Assembly (NCBI RefSeq): GCF_034931005.1
Contig: NZ_JAYGIN010000012.1
Location: forward strand, 212,446 to 276,445
Length of the DNA: 64,000 bases
Source: Arcicella sp034931005
GTDB taxonomy: Bacteria > Bacteroidota > Bacteroidia > Cytophagales > Spirosomataceae
Direction of reading: 5' to 3'
Position numbers and translations under genes: made by a program
In this document: piece after piece, positions 34,316 to 42,980 of the stretch
How the letters are laid out: every line of letters starts with the position of its first letter
Position numbering within the stretch: position 1 is the stretch's first letter
The notes under the pieces: generated by a model
Databases searched by the model: none
Told to the model about the DNA's origin: nothing
Seen by the model: the letters and a program-made list of their open reading frames with translations, nothing else

Positions 34316-35212
34316 ATGAAAAAAATAATTTTGTTAGCCGCATCAATCGCCATGATGTCGTCTTGTGTAAGTAAGAAAAAATTGGCTGAGGCTCAGGCGG
34401 AGTATTCAGCTTTCAAAGCAAGTTCTGAAAATAGTATTGCTAAAGTGCGTACAGAATTGAGAGATTGTGAAACATCAAAAATTACTTTAGAGTCAGACCT
34501 CAAAAACAGAGCGGGAGAAGTAGAAGCGAAAGCAAAACAAGTGAAAGCATTAGAAGACCAAATTGACTATTTAAAGAAGACAAATACCAACCTTTTGGAT
34601 AGAATGTCAGACCTTTCAATCGTGAGTAAGGCAGGAGCAGAAAGCATCAAAAAATCATTAGAAACGCTTAACGACCAAAGTAAATATATCAAAGATTTGA
34701 ACTCGTCGGTGCAACGTAAAGATTCATTGAATTTAGCTTTAGTGATGACTTTAAAACGTTCATTGGCAGATATTAACGATGAGGACGTAACAGTAGAAGT
34801 TAAAAAAGGAGTAGTTTATATTTCTATTTCTGACAAAATGTTATTTCAGTCGGGTAGTGCAATGATTAACTCAAAAGCAGAAGTTGTTTTAGAGAAAGTA
34901 TCTAAAGTCGTGAACGACCATAAAGAATTAGATATTTTGGTGGAAGGACACACCGACAATGTGCCAATTTCAACAGATTGTATTAAAGATAACTGGGATT
35001 TATCCGCCAAACGTGCCACTTCAGTTGTTCGTTTATTACAAACTAAATTCGGTATTGCTCCAGAACGCATGACTGCTGGTGGACGTTCAGAATATGCTCC
35101 GAAAGAAGCCAATACAGCCGAAACAGGACGTAGAAATAACCGTAGAACAGAAATTATCGTAACGCCAAAACTTGACCAATTCTTCCAAATGTTGGCAAAT
35201 GGGCAAAAATAA
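34316..35212 (+). CDS. OmpA-like peptidoglycan-binding lipoprotein, paralog 1
   Basis: The 298-residue protein has a lipoprotein signal (MKKIILLAASIAMMSSC), a long coiled coil (about 20-140) and a C-terminal OmpA domain with VEGHTDNVPIS, NWDLSAKRATSVVRLLQTKFG and the arginine-rich GRRNNRRTEIIVTP. OmpA domains bind diaminopimelate-type peptidoglycan, so the protein links outer membrane and wall through a rod-like spacer. The next gene encodes a close paralog. A hairpin terminator follows at 35232. Confidence 0.92.
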   Translation: MKKIILLAASIAMMSSCVSKKKLAEAQAEYSAFKASSENSIAKVRTELRDCETSKITLESDLKNRAGEVEAKAKQVKALEDQIDYLKKTNTNLLDRMSDLSIVSKAGAESIKKSLETLNDQSKYIKDLNSSVQRKDSLNLALVMTLKRSLADINDEDVTVEVKKGVVYISISDKMLFQSGSAMINSKAEVVLEKVSKVVNDHKELDILVEGHTDNVPISTDCIKDNWDLSAKRATSVVRLLQTKFGIAPERMTAGGRSEYAPKEANTAETGRRNNRRTEIIVTPKLDQFFQMLANGQK

Positions 35213-35231
35213 TTGTTAAAAAATAATTTTC

Positions 35232-35290
35232 AAGTCGTTAGCGAACACTTAGATATTCAGATATTTAAGTGTTTGCTAACGACTTTTTTT
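35232..35290 (+). terminator. Terminator after OmpA-like paralog 1
   Basis: AAGTCGTTAGCGAACACTTA pairs with TAAGTGTTTGCTAACGACTT across a short AT-rich loop and is followed by seven T. It separates the two paralog genes into independent transcripts. Confidence 0.88.
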
Positions 35291-35420
35291 GTTGAGAAGT
35301 CATTTTTCATATCCTTTTGAGATAAAAACAGCACGGTTTTTGATAGTATATTGATTAGCTGACCGCTAAAATTTGAATCTGAAAAGATTTGAACGTAACC
35401 CATTAAAAATCAATATACCC

Positions 35421-36320
35421 ATGAACAGAATTACTGTATTTATTTTGTTTGTATTAGTCACGTCCTCATGTGTAAGTAAGAAAAAATATGTGGAAATGCA
35501 AGATGAATACTCAAGTTTCAAAGCCACTTCTCGGAATACCTTATCAAAAGCTAAAATTGACATCAAAGACCGTGATAAACAGATTTTAACCTTCGAAACA
35601 AGCACAAGACAGAAAGAAAAAGAGTTGGAAGTTCGGGCTAAGCATATCAAAGTGCTTGAAGACCAAGTAGATTTTTTGAAGAAAACCAATACCCGACTTT
35701 TAGACCGCATGACTGACCTGACAATGGTTAGTAAAGCAGGGGCAGAGAGTATCAAAAAATCGTTGGAAACCCTCAACGAACAAAGCCAATATATTGAAAA
35801 TATTAACGCAACAATTCAGCGTAAGGATTCATTGAATCTATCGTTTATGGTAGCTCTAAAACGTGCTTTAAATGATTTCTCAGATGAAGATTTGAATATC
35901 AAAGTAAAAAAGGGATTGGTGAGTATTTCTGTATCAGATAAAGTGTTTTTTCCTTCAAATAACACGAATATGAGCCAGAGAGGAGAATTTGTGATAGAAA
36001 AGTTAGCAAAAGCTCTCAACGACCATCGTGATTTAGATATTTTGGTAGAAGGGCATACAGATAGTTCGCCTATTTCGGCAGATTGTATCAAAGATAACTG
36101 GGATTTAAGTGCCAAAAGAGCAACTACAATTGTACGTTTACTTCAAACAAGATTTGGTGTTTCTCCTGATAGAATGTATGCAGGCGGACGCTCTGAATAT
36201 TCCCCAAAAGAATTTACAGGCAATGACGCCAATCGCAAGCTAAACCGCCGAACGGACATTATCATTATGCCTCGTTTAGACCAGTTTTTTCAAGATATTG
36301 TCAATGGACAAGTGAAATAA
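35421..36320 (+). CDS. OmpA-like peptidoglycan-binding lipoprotein, paralog 2
   Basis: The 299-residue protein is the tandem paralog of the one at 34316-35212, about 60% similar by eye and aligned along the whole length: lipobox VLVTSSC, the shared SCVSKKK start, the block LKKTNTRLLDRMTDL, the coiled coil, and an OmpA domain with VEGHTDSSPIS, DNWDLSAKRATTIVRLLQTRFG and LNRRTDIIIMP. The start at 35421 puts the signal peptide at the N-terminus; the upstream codons to 35373 do not. Substitutions DNVP to DSSP in the first peptidoglycan-binding loop may alter specificity. Retention of both copies suggests different expression or localisation. Confidence 0.92.
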   Translation: MNRITVFILFVLVTSSCVSKKKYVEMQDEYSSFKATSRNTLSKAKIDIKDRDKQILTFETSTRQKEKELEVRAKHIKVLEDQVDFLKKTNTRLLDRMTDLTMVSKAGAESIKKSLETLNEQSQYIENINATIQRKDSLNLSFMVALKRALNDFSDEDLNIKVKKGLVSISVSDKVFFPSNNTNMSQRGEFVIEKLAKALNDHRDLDILVEGHTDSSPISADCIKDNWDLSAKRATTIVRLLQTRFGVSPDRMYAGGRSEYSPKEFTGNDANRKLNRRTDIIIMPRLDQFFQDIVNGQVK

Positions 36321-36385
36321 CAGTTATCAGTTATCAGTGAACAGTTATTAGTTATCAGTGAACAGTTATTAGTTATCAGTGAACA
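36321..36385 (+). repeat. 21-bp direct repeats (GAACAGTTATTAGTTATCAGT)
   Basis: Two full and several partial units of GAACAGTTATTAGTTATCAG follow the OmpA-like paralog 2 stop. The CAGTGAACAGT word is the complement of the TTCACTG array on the other side of the adjacent hairpin (36404-36447). Related words recur at 42574-42675. Confidence 0.75.
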
Positions 36386-36403
36386 AAAATAAAAAAGTAT
36401 AAA

Positions 36404-36447
36404 AAAAAAGCCATTTTGGGAACTAATAATTCCCGAAATGGCTTTTT
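36404..36447. terminator. Bidirectional terminator (OmpA-like paralog 2 / SPFH gene)
   Basis: AAAAAGCCATTTTGGGAA and TTCCCGAAATGGCTTTTT form a stem around CTAATAA, with A and T runs on either side. It sits between the convergent genes. Confidence 0.85.
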
Positions 36448-36550
36448 CACTGTTCACTGTTCACTGTTCACTGTTCACTGTTCACTGTTCACTGTTCACT
36501 GTTCACTGTTCACTGTTCACTGTTCACTGTTCACTGTTCACTGTTCACTG
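36446..36550. repeat. Heptanucleotide microsatellite, 15 x TTCACTG
   Basis: Fifteen uninterrupted TTCACTG units (105 bp) end 3 bp before the minus-strand SPFH stop codon at 36554. Being 7 bp, unit changes would shift frame if the gene read into it, but the stop lies before it. Both translated strands yield low-complexity peptides that are not genes. Confidence 0.97.
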
Positions 36551-36553
36551 CTG

Positions 36554-37459
36554 TTATTTATCTCCCAAAATGAATGGAGCATTTCCTTTTCCTCCCATAA
36601 TAATTACCTTCGTATTGGGTGATTTTGCAATTTCTTTTTGAGCTAAAATTGATTCATACTGTAACTGTTTATCACTCAACCCCAGTGATAAAATCTTTTG
36701 GTAGTCAGCAATGCCTTGTGCTTCAACACGCTTACGTTCAGCTTCTTGTTTTTCTTTTTGAAGTACAAATTGCATCTTTTGTGCATCTTGTTCAGCATTG
36801 ATTTTAGATTCAATACTTTGTTTTACCGATGTTGGAAGATTAATATTTCTAATCAAAAGTTGCTCTAAAAAAAGCCCTCTTGTTTTAAAATCAACTTCGA
36901 TAGATTTAAAAATACGATTTTGAAACTCCTCTCTTTTTGTTGAATAAAGTGACACTGCATCGTAATAAACAGCATTATCTCTGATTTTAGTCCGAGTAAT
37001 CGGGCGAACAATTTTGTTCTGATAATCAACCCCAATTTCTCTTAAAATTTTGGGCGTTTCACTTGGAATAACCTTATACAAAACGGTTAGGTCTATAATT
37101 ACTTCCAATCCGTCTGCCGTTAAAACCCTAATAGCGTCATCACCTTCTTTTAGTCCCTCATCATGAACCGCAGACATAGTATAATTTTGAGTTTTAATGT
37201 CAAACGTTTCAATTTTTGCAAAAGGATTTACAAAATTTAAACCACTTGAAAGGGTACTTTGTCCGACGTTTCCAAATAATGACTGAACGCCTACTTCACC
37301 TGCATTAATTTGTTTAATACCCGATGAAAATAAACCTAAAATAATAAAAATGCCACCTGCCACTTTAGCAGGACGAGAAAAACGTGCAAACGTTAATGAT
37401 GGTGTATTAATAGCAAATCCAGCCATTAATACCACAATACCTAAGAAAATTAAGAACAT
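36554..37459 (-). CDS. Prohibitin-like SPFH domain membrane protein
   Basis: The 301-residue protein has one N-terminal membrane helix (FLIFLGIVVLMAGFAI) and an SPFH/prohibitin domain: INAGEVGVQSLFGNVGQSTLSSGLNFVNPF, DGLEVIIDLTVLYKVI, VRPITRTKIRDN, and the C-terminal coiled-coil with QKEKQEAERKRVEAQGIADYQKIL. The ATG at 37459 is preferred to a start at 37534 because the membrane helix then follows directly. SPFH proteins form large membrane-associated rings that often regulate FtsH-type proteases or organise membranes. It has no nedD/ftsH neighbour. The stop is followed by a heptamer microsatellite. Confidence 0.88.
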   Translation of the reverse strand: MFLIFLGIVVLMAGFAINTPSLTFARFSRPAKVAGGIFIILGLFSSGIKQINAGEVGVQSLFGNVGQSTLSSGLNFVNPFAKIETFDIKTQNYTMSAVHDEGLKEGDDAIRVLTADGLEVIIDLTVLYKVIPSETPKILREIGVDYQNKIVRPITRTKIRDNAVYYDAVSLYSTKREEFQNRIFKSIEVDFKTRGLFLEQLLIRNINLPTSVKQSIESKINAEQDAQKMQFVLQKEKQEAERKRVEAQGIADYQKILSLGLSDKQLQYESILAQKEIAKSPNTKVIIMGGKGNAPFILGDK

Positions 37460-37532
37460 TGTTTTGGTGATTAAAATTATGATATAATTTAAGCTTTGGT
37501 TTTTAAAGTTTGTTCTGAATGAATTACAAAAC

Positions 37533-37570
37533 AAAACCGCATCAAATATGAACTACTTGATGCGGTTTTA
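37533..37570. terminator. Hairpin upstream of the SPFH gene
   Basis: AAAACCGCATCAAATATGAA continues into CTACTTGATGCGGTTTT; 12-bp arms flank a 14-nt loop, with T-rich sequence on the minus strand side. It probably terminates the minus-strand Mpo1-like gene, whose stop is at 37733. Confidence 0.7.
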
Positions 37571-37703
37571 TCCTAAAATAGTATGGATGGCTATTTTTAG
37601 GTATAAGGTCGTAGGTATGAGTTAAAATGTTGAAGTGGGAGCTATAAATAAATGAGTTTTTTTGAAAATGTCTTAGTATTGTGGAACTCAAATGTGAAAT
37701 AGC

Positions 37704-37731
37704 CTCATACCTCATACCTCATACCTCATAC
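37704..37731. repeat. Heptanucleotide microsatellite, 4 x CTCATAC
   Basis: Four CTCATAC units end two bases before the minus-strand stop codon at 37733. An inverted counterpart (GGTATAAGG...GGTATGAG) lies at 37599-37622. This is the second heptamer array next to a stop codon within 1.3 kb. Confidence 0.9.
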
Positions 37732-37732
37732 C

Positions 37733-38200
37733 TTAATAACTAATTCCCAGCCGCTCATAAATGAAACTCATTAACCAAGCGGGGCCAATCATTAAAAATT
37801 GTAAGTCTTTGAAAAATGAAGGTTTTTTGCCTTCTACTTTATGTCCCCAAAATTGACCAATCCAAGCCAATACAAAAACAGTGATACAAACTTGCCAAAG
37901 TGGGGCAAATCCAGATTGTTCAATGACATAACAAAGATAAGTACACACAGCAGCAAATAGTAGAAGCCCGATAGAGAGTGTTTTGGACAAAGAGAAGTAA
38001 TAAATTAAAGTTAATCCTAATACAATTAAGGCTACATTACCTTCAATGTCACCAAGATTAAAAAAAGAGAGTTTAATACTGAAGAGTAAACCAACAACGC
38101 TGAAGAAAATGAGTGGAACACAAATCCAGTGGACAGTTTTGTTCGTGGGGTTTTGATGACTTTCACCATATTCGGCGAGCCATTGATTAATTGTTTTCAT
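37733..38200 (-). CDS. Mpo1/YGL010w-like (DUF962) membrane protein
   Basis: The 155-residue protein has the DUF962 signature MKTINQWLAEYGESHQNPTNKTVHWICVPLIFFS, with the conserved His residues (HQNPTNK, HWIC) and a later AWIGQFWGHKVEGKKP carrying more His. Yeast Mpo1 is an Fe(II)-dependent dioxygenase that alpha-oxidises 2-hydroxy fatty acids in phytosphingosine breakdown, and the histidines are its metal ligands. Four to five membrane segments are visible. In bacteria the function is inferred only. It is monocistronic. Confidence 0.85.
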   Translation of the reverse strand: MKTINQWLAEYGESHQNPTNKTVHWICVPLIFFSVVGLLFSIKLSFFNLGDIEGNVALIVLGLTLIYYFSLSKTLSIGLLLFAAVCTYLCYVIEQSGFAPLWQVCITVFVLAWIGQFWGHKVEGKKPSFFKDLQFLMIGPAWLMSFIYERLGISY

Positions 38201-38438
38201 GGTATTTTAGTGATAGTGTGGGTGAATAATATCAAAAATACAAAATCGTCTTTAAAAAGTCAAATTAGAATCATCTTCAATTGTATTATTTTTAGATTTC
38301 TATAATATTTATACTTGGAGCGATATTATTCTTATTTTACCTAAAAAATATTACAAATGTTGATTCGTTTTCCACTAACTCCAAAATCTCGTATCTTCGT
38401 AAACAATTATTTTCACCCTTAACTATTCCATTAAAAAC

Positions 38439-39017
38439 GTGTTTATTGAGCCTTATCATAATCAACATCAGCAAAACGAAAAACGTACAGGTTGGATAGA
38501 AGTCGTTTGTGGTTCTATGTTTTCTGGCAAAACAGAAGAACTCATTCGCCGTCTCAATCGGGCTAAAATTGCCAAGCAGAAAGTAGAAATATTTAAACCT
38601 GCTTTGGACACACGTTATCACGAAGAAAACATTGTATCGCATAATTCTTTAATGATTCGCTCCAGACCCATTCAGTCTGCACAAGAAATTTTATTGCTTT
38701 CTGGCGATTGTGACGTAGTTGGTATTGATGAAGTACAATTTTTTGACTCAGGAATAGTTGAAGTAGTAAATAGCCTTGCCAGTTCAGGCAAACGAGTTAT
38801 CGTTGCAGGGCTCGATATGGATTTTCAAGGTAAACCATTCGGAGCAATGCCCGCATTGATGGCAATTGCCGAGTACATCACCAAAGTACACGCAGTTTGT
38901 GTAGTTTGTGGAGATGTAGCCAATTATTCATACCGAAAAACCGCCGCCCAAGAGCAAGTAATGTTAGGTGAAACCGATAGCTACGAAGCAAGATGCAGAA
39001 AATGTTTTCATTTGTAA
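38439..39017 (+). CDS. tdk: Thymidine kinase
   Basis: The enzyme phosphorylates thymidine to dTMP in nucleotide salvage. The 192-residue protein has the P-loop GSMFSGKTEELIRRL, the DExx-like GIDEVQFFD with catalytic Glu, and a zinc site formed by CVVC and CRKC pairs near residues 155 and 188. A GTG start at 38439 gives FIEPYHNQHQQNEKRTGWIEV, the usual N-terminus of Cytophagales Tdk, and no ATG lies in the right place. The porZ gene starts inside its last 25 bp in another frame. Confidence 0.94.
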   Translation: MFIEPYHNQHQQNEKRTGWIEVVCGSMFSGKTEELIRRLNRAKIAKQKVEIFKPALDTRYHEENIVSHNSLMIRSRPIQSAQEILLLSGDCDVVGIDEVQFFDSGIVEVVNSLASSGKRVIVAGLDMDFQGKPFGAMPALMAIAEYITKVHAVCVVCGDVANYSYRKTAAQEQVMLGETDSYEARCRKCFHL

Positions 39018-40870
39018 AAGTAAGATTTCTGGAGTTATCTTTTAATTGTCCGACTTTCCACAGACAATTCATTGTGTTGTGCCTTTTGTTTTTTTCAATC
39101 AGTTTCACAACTTTTGCCCAAATTGGTACTTGGCAAACACATTTCAATTATTTGAATACCAAAGATGTTGCCATTGTAGAAGGAAATATTTATTGTGTTT
39201 CCGAAAATGGTTTTTTCTACTACGATACTGCTGATAATCAAGCCATTAAATTATCGAAAATTGATGGTTTAACAGAAACAAGTATTGCTAAAATTAAGTA
39301 TAATTCAATCACAAAAACACTGGTTATTGCCTATCAGTCTGGAAATATTGATTTATTGACCGTCAATTCCAATGGTGAACCTCTCAAAATATTCAATGTC
39401 CCTTTATTGAAAGAATCAACTTCAGTTCAAGGAAATAAAAAAGCAAACCATATTGAAGTTAAAGGTAAAATAGCCTATTTGGCTTTCGACTTCGGTTTAG
39501 TGGTTTTAGATATTGAGAAACAAGATATTCGAGAAACGTATCAAAATTTAGGTAATAATGGCTCATTAATCAATATTTATAAAACGGTTTTCACACCTGA
39601 TAGTATTTATTTATCAACTTCACAGGGAATCAGAGGAGCAAAGTTTGCTTCAAATATCAATCTTCAATTTTTTGGAAATTGGAATACCTTAATCAATCGA
39701 AATTTATCCATTAGTAATTATCAAAATGGATTAATATTGGCTTCTGATATTGGCGAAATTTTTACGTATCAGAATGGTAAATATAATAATTTTCTCAAAT
39801 TTTCAGAAAAAATTGAAAATATCGAAAATATAAATAATAAAGAATATTTTGTAAAAACTTTAAATTCTATAAATATTTTAAATACAGATAATTTTAAATT
39901 AAATAAAATTACTGAAATTAAAATTGTTCAACCCAAAACACTGCAAGCTGACACACAAGGGAAATATTGGCTGGCTGATTATACAAATGGATTGTTGAGT
40001 AATGCTCAAGGAAATTATAGAACTTTTAGCCCAAGTAGTACCGATACACTTTATCAGACTCGGAAAGATTCTGTTGTAACAGACTTAGACGGAAATCGTT
40101 GGGTAAGACAAGGGGATTATGGGGGAATATTAGTGGAAAATCCTAAAAAACAACGACAATTGATTTATACAGGTGTTGGCTCAGGAAACTTGCCAAGTAA
40201 TTCTGTAAAGTCTTTGGCATTAGACCAAGATGGACAAATGTGGGTAGGCACAGACAGAGGTGTTGTGGTTTTTGATAGTCCTAATGCTGTTTTTAGTGGG
40301 AAGAATTTTGATGCTTATACACCTGTATTTGAACGAAGACGATTGTTGGGCAACGAAACCGTTACGGCTATTGCAGTTGATGGTGGTAATAGAAAATGGA
40401 TGGGGACTAAAAATGGTATCTTTTTGTTCAATTCAGACGGGACAGAATTAGTTAGCAATTTCACCGAAAAAAACTCACCACTACCCACCAATGAAATATC
40501 CTATATTACGGCTGAACCTAAAACTGGCGAAATTTATATTCGAACAACAAAAGGGATGATTTCGTATCGAGGAACGGCAACTGAAGGAAGTTCAAAGCAA
40601 GATGAAAATGCCGTAAAAGTATTCCCCAATCCAGTCAGACCAGATTTTGAAGGACAAATTGGGATTGAAGGATTAGTCGAAAATGCTTACGTAAAAATTA
40701 CGGATGTAGCAGGAAATTTAGTATATGAAACTCGTGCCAATGGAGGAACAGCCGTTTGGAATGGTCGTACATTATCTGGTGGGCGGGTAGAAACGGGGAT
40801 TTATTTAATTTTTAGTGGCAATGCAAAAGGGGAGGAGACTTTAGTAAGTCGTTTGGCAGTGGTAAAGTAA
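38993..40870 (+). CDS. porZ: T9SS attachment component PorZ-like
   Basis: PorZ supplies A-type lipopolysaccharide to PorU and is required for type IX secretion. The 625-residue protein has a signal peptide (FIVLCLLFFSISFTTFAQ), then a two-domain beta-propeller (repeats such as IYCVSENGFFYYDT, GKIAYLAFDFGLVVLDI, MWVGTDRGVVVFD, KWMGTKNGIFLF) and a C-terminal type A sorting domain (KVFPNPVRPDFEG... YLIFSGNAKGEETLVSRLAVVK). The opening IGTWQTHFNYLNTKDVAIV is characteristic of PorZ. The start at 38993 overlaps tdk by 25 bp, an ordinary coupling in this phylum. It marks the organism as T9SS-positive. Confidence 0.85.
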   Translation: MQKMFSFVKVRFLELSFNCPTFHRQFIVLCLLFFSISFTTFAQIGTWQTHFNYLNTKDVAIVEGNIYCVSENGFFYYDTADNQAIKLSKIDGLTETSIAKIKYNSITKTLVIAYQSGNIDLLTVNSNGEPLKIFNVPLLKESTSVQGNKKANHIEVKGKIAYLAFDFGLVVLDIEKQDIRETYQNLGNNGSLINIYKTVFTPDSIYLSTSQGIRGAKFASNINLQFFGNWNTLINRNLSISNYQNGLILASDIGEIFTYQNGKYNNFLKFSEKIENIENINNKEYFVKTLNSINILNTDNFKLNKITEIKIVQPKTLQADTQGKYWLADYTNGLLSNAQGNYRTFSPSSTDTLYQTRKDSVVTDLDGNRWVRQGDYGGILVENPKKQRQLIYTGVGSGNLPSNSVKSLALDQDGQMWVGTDRGVVVFDSPNAVFSGKNFDAYTPVFERRRLLGNETVTAIAVDGGNRKWMGTKNGIFLFNSDGTELVSNFTEKNSPLPTNEISYITAEPKTGEIYIRTTKGMISYRGTATEGSSKQDENAVKVFPNPVRPDFEGQIGIEGLVENAYVKITDVAGNLVYETRANGGTAVWNGRTLSGGRVETGIYLIFSGNAKGEETLVSRLAVVK

Positions 40871-40891
40871 AAGTTTGCGAAAATATCAGCA

Positions 40892-41644
40892 ATGAAACAA
40901 AAAATCAATCATACATTATCAGGGAAAATTTGGAATACGGCTTTTGGCGGTGATTATGCTGCTTTAGAAATTCGTGATGAATTAAGTCGTCAAGTGAGTT
41001 TTTCGGGCATTAATTTATTGACAGGAAATGTATTATGGGAAAACAATCGTCCCGAAAAGTCTTGGTGGTTAGGTTTAGTGGGCATATTCAAAGAATACTT
41101 GATTTTACATAAATATTCGTCTCAACAAAAACCAGAACCAGAAGGCGTTTTAATCCTCAATATACAAACTGGAGAGGTGATTCAACGTTTAGACAACTGG
41201 GTTTTCTTTGATTTTAAAGATGATATATTAGTCGTTTATCAGTTAGAAAATAATTATCCAATCTATAAAAATATTGAGTTGCATGAAAATAGACCTTCCA
41301 TCACTCAATTAGACAATCACACAGCTACTTCATCGGTAATTCATTACCCTGAAGATAGCCCTCATTTTCCTACAATTTTTAAATTTTTGTATCGTTTATT
41401 GGGGATAGAAGCCCAAAAAGCAGTAGATTATCTCGAAATAAGTAACAAGATTATAATTTCTTATTATATTTACAGAGAGAAATCATTCCAAAACTATCTT
41501 TTAGTGACCAATAGAGAGCGAGAAATTTTACTAAACGACCTCATTGCAGAAACCGAAGGTGTTGGAATAGATACTTTTACAGTGAAATCCGATACTTTGT
41601 TATATGTTAAAAATGAAACTCAATTCATCGGTTATGAACTATAA
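40892..41644 (+). CDS. DUF4905 domain protein
   Basis: The 250-residue protein matches the Bacteroidota-specific DUF4905 family, recognisable from the start KINHTLSGKIWNTAFGGDYAALEIRDE, LTGNVLWEN and TGEVIQRLDNWVFFDF. The sequence is rich in beta strands and aromatic residues, with repeated W-D-type patterns that suggest a small propeller. The function is not known. It begins 21 bp after porZ and overlaps the LysM gene by 11 bp, so porZ, this gene and the LysM gene form one operon. Confidence 0.8.
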   Translation: MKQKINHTLSGKIWNTAFGGDYAALEIRDELSRQVSFSGINLLTGNVLWENNRPEKSWWLGLVGIFKEYLILHKYSSQQKPEPEGVLILNIQTGEVIQRLDNWVFFDFKDDILVVYQLENNYPIYKNIELHENRPSITQLDNHTATSSVIHYPEDSPHFPTIFKFLYRLLGIEAQKAVDYLEISNKIIISYYIYREKSFQNYLLVTNREREILLNDLIAETEGVGIDTFTVKSDTLLYVKNETQFIGYEL

Positions 41645-42572
41645 CCCAAAATCCGCCCTTAAAACAGCTCTTACTTGTGCTTTAACCTCAGTGATGTTCT
41701 CGTCTTTTTCTGCTGAAACCGTAAAAGATTCTATTGGACTAAAAAGGGAGGGAGGTAAGTCGTTTGTTTTGTATAAAGTAGCTCCTAAGCAGACTTTATT
41801 TTCAATTGTAAAACGCTATGGAAGTTCAGTTGCTGAGTTTAAGGCAGCCAATCCAGGTGTTTCTGAAAGCGTTCAGGTTGGGCAAACTATCAAAATTCCT
41901 TATAAAGGTTATGTGGTAGCAACTGCTCCTGTGAATAAATCTGTACCTTCTCCGCCAGCAACTATACCAACACCAACAGAATCGGTGAAAATGGTTTCGC
42001 ACGTGGTAGAATCAGGACAAGGTTTATACTCAATTGCAACGAAGTACAAAGTTACAATGGCAGATGTGCGAAAGTGGAATAACTTAACGACTGACCAATT
42101 GACAGCAGGTCAAGTACTTATTGTTGATGCCCGAGAATATGAGAGAGCTAAAAAAGCAGGAGATTTACCAGCTAAAGGAGAAGTAGTAAAAGTTGAAGAT
42201 ACTAATTTGGGCAGTAATGTAATAAATACAAAACCAACAACAGAACCAGATGTTAGCGATGCGAAAACATCGTCCGAAACTTCAAAAACTTCATCAGGTT
42301 ATAAGAAAACGATTGAAACAGGTTTAGCAGAATTAATAGATGTAGAAGATAAATCTGGAAAATATTTAGCTCTTCACCGTTCAGCTCCAATTGGAACACT
42401 CGTGAACGTGAAAAATTCATCAAACGGACAAAGTATTTGGGTAAAAGTGGTTGGAAAATTACCAGATATTGGTAGCGATAAAGTAATAATCAAATTATCG
42501 CCAAGAGCATTTGAAAAATTGAATCCTTCTGATAAACGAATTAGAGCTGAAATAAGCTATATGACCCCTTAA
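41634..42572 (+). CDS. LysM and RlpA-like double-psi barrel protein
   Basis: The 312-residue protein (ATG at 41634) has a signal-like N-terminus (ALKTALTCALTSVMFSSFSA). Two LysM domains bind peptidoglycan sugars: YKVAPKQTLFSIVKRYGSSVAEFKAANP (about 45-95) and HVVESGQGLYSIATKYKVTMADVRKWNNL (about 125-175). A Ser/Thr/Lys linker leads to an RlpA-like double-psi beta-barrel (ALHRSAPIGTLVNVKNSSNGQSIWVKVVGKLPDIG, about 240-280). It lacks a SPOR domain and the catalytic residues that a lytic transglycosylase would need were not identified. It is the last gene of the porZ operon. Confidence 0.82.
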   Translation: MNYNPKSALKTALTCALTSVMFSSFSAETVKDSIGLKREGGKSFVLYKVAPKQTLFSIVKRYGSSVAEFKAANPGVSESVQVGQTIKIPYKGYVVATAPVNKSVPSPPATIPTPTESVKMVSHVVESGQGLYSIATKYKVTMADVRKWNNLTTDQLTAGQVLIVDAREYERAKKAGDLPAKGEVVKVEDTNLGSNVINTKPTTEPDVSDAKTSSETSKTSSGYKKTIETGLAELIDVEDKSGKYLALHRSAPIGTLVNVKNSSNGQSIWVKVVGKLPDIGSDKVIIKLSPRAFEKLNPSDKRIRAEISYMTP

Positions 42573-42678
42573 TTCAGTGAACAGTTATCAGTAAACAGTT
42601 ATCCGAAAATGAATTATTTTGCTTTTGGTAAACTTTTTTTACTGATAACTGTTAATTGGTTACTGAATACTGTTAACA

Positions 42679-42846
42679 ATGCCACGCAACAAACGACAAA
42701 TCACTTTCGGACATATCGTATTTAATGTCCTCTATACATTGGCATTTCCAGCCATTGCTACCTTTGCTTTTCTCTACACAGTTATCGTTTGGGTATTTTC
42801 CATTCCTTCAAGAATCATTGCTTTCTTTGGCTCAAAAATTAAGTAA
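42679..42846 (+). CDS. Small membrane protein (55 aa)
   Basis: The frame from the ATG at 42679 encodes 55 residues, MPRNKRQITFGHIVFNVLYT followed by a long hydrophobic helix (LAFPAIATFAFLYTVIVWVF) and a positive end (FFGSKIK). It has a positive N-terminus, a single membrane span and coding-like composition, unlike the repeat-rich flanks. No family is recognised. It lies between the LysM gene and the TIGR02757 gene on the same strand. It could be a real short gene, or chance. Confidence 0.45.
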   Translation: MPRNKRQITFGHIVFNVLYTLAFPAIATFAFLYTVIVWVFSIPSRIIAFFGSKIK

Positions 42847-42980
42847 AACAAGTGTTGGTTGTAGGGAATTTGCAAAATAGAACGCATGAAAGTTATTGGC
42901 TTACAGTAATTTAATCATTCGCTTTCTCGCAAATCGCTTTTCGCTTTGAATATTACTTTACCATTCATCCCACTCTCAAA

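Noticed and set aside
36416..36641. Open frames with repeated FTVHCSL peptides
   Set aside because: They are translations of the TTCACTG x15 microsatellite and terminator and have no start context or family resemblance.
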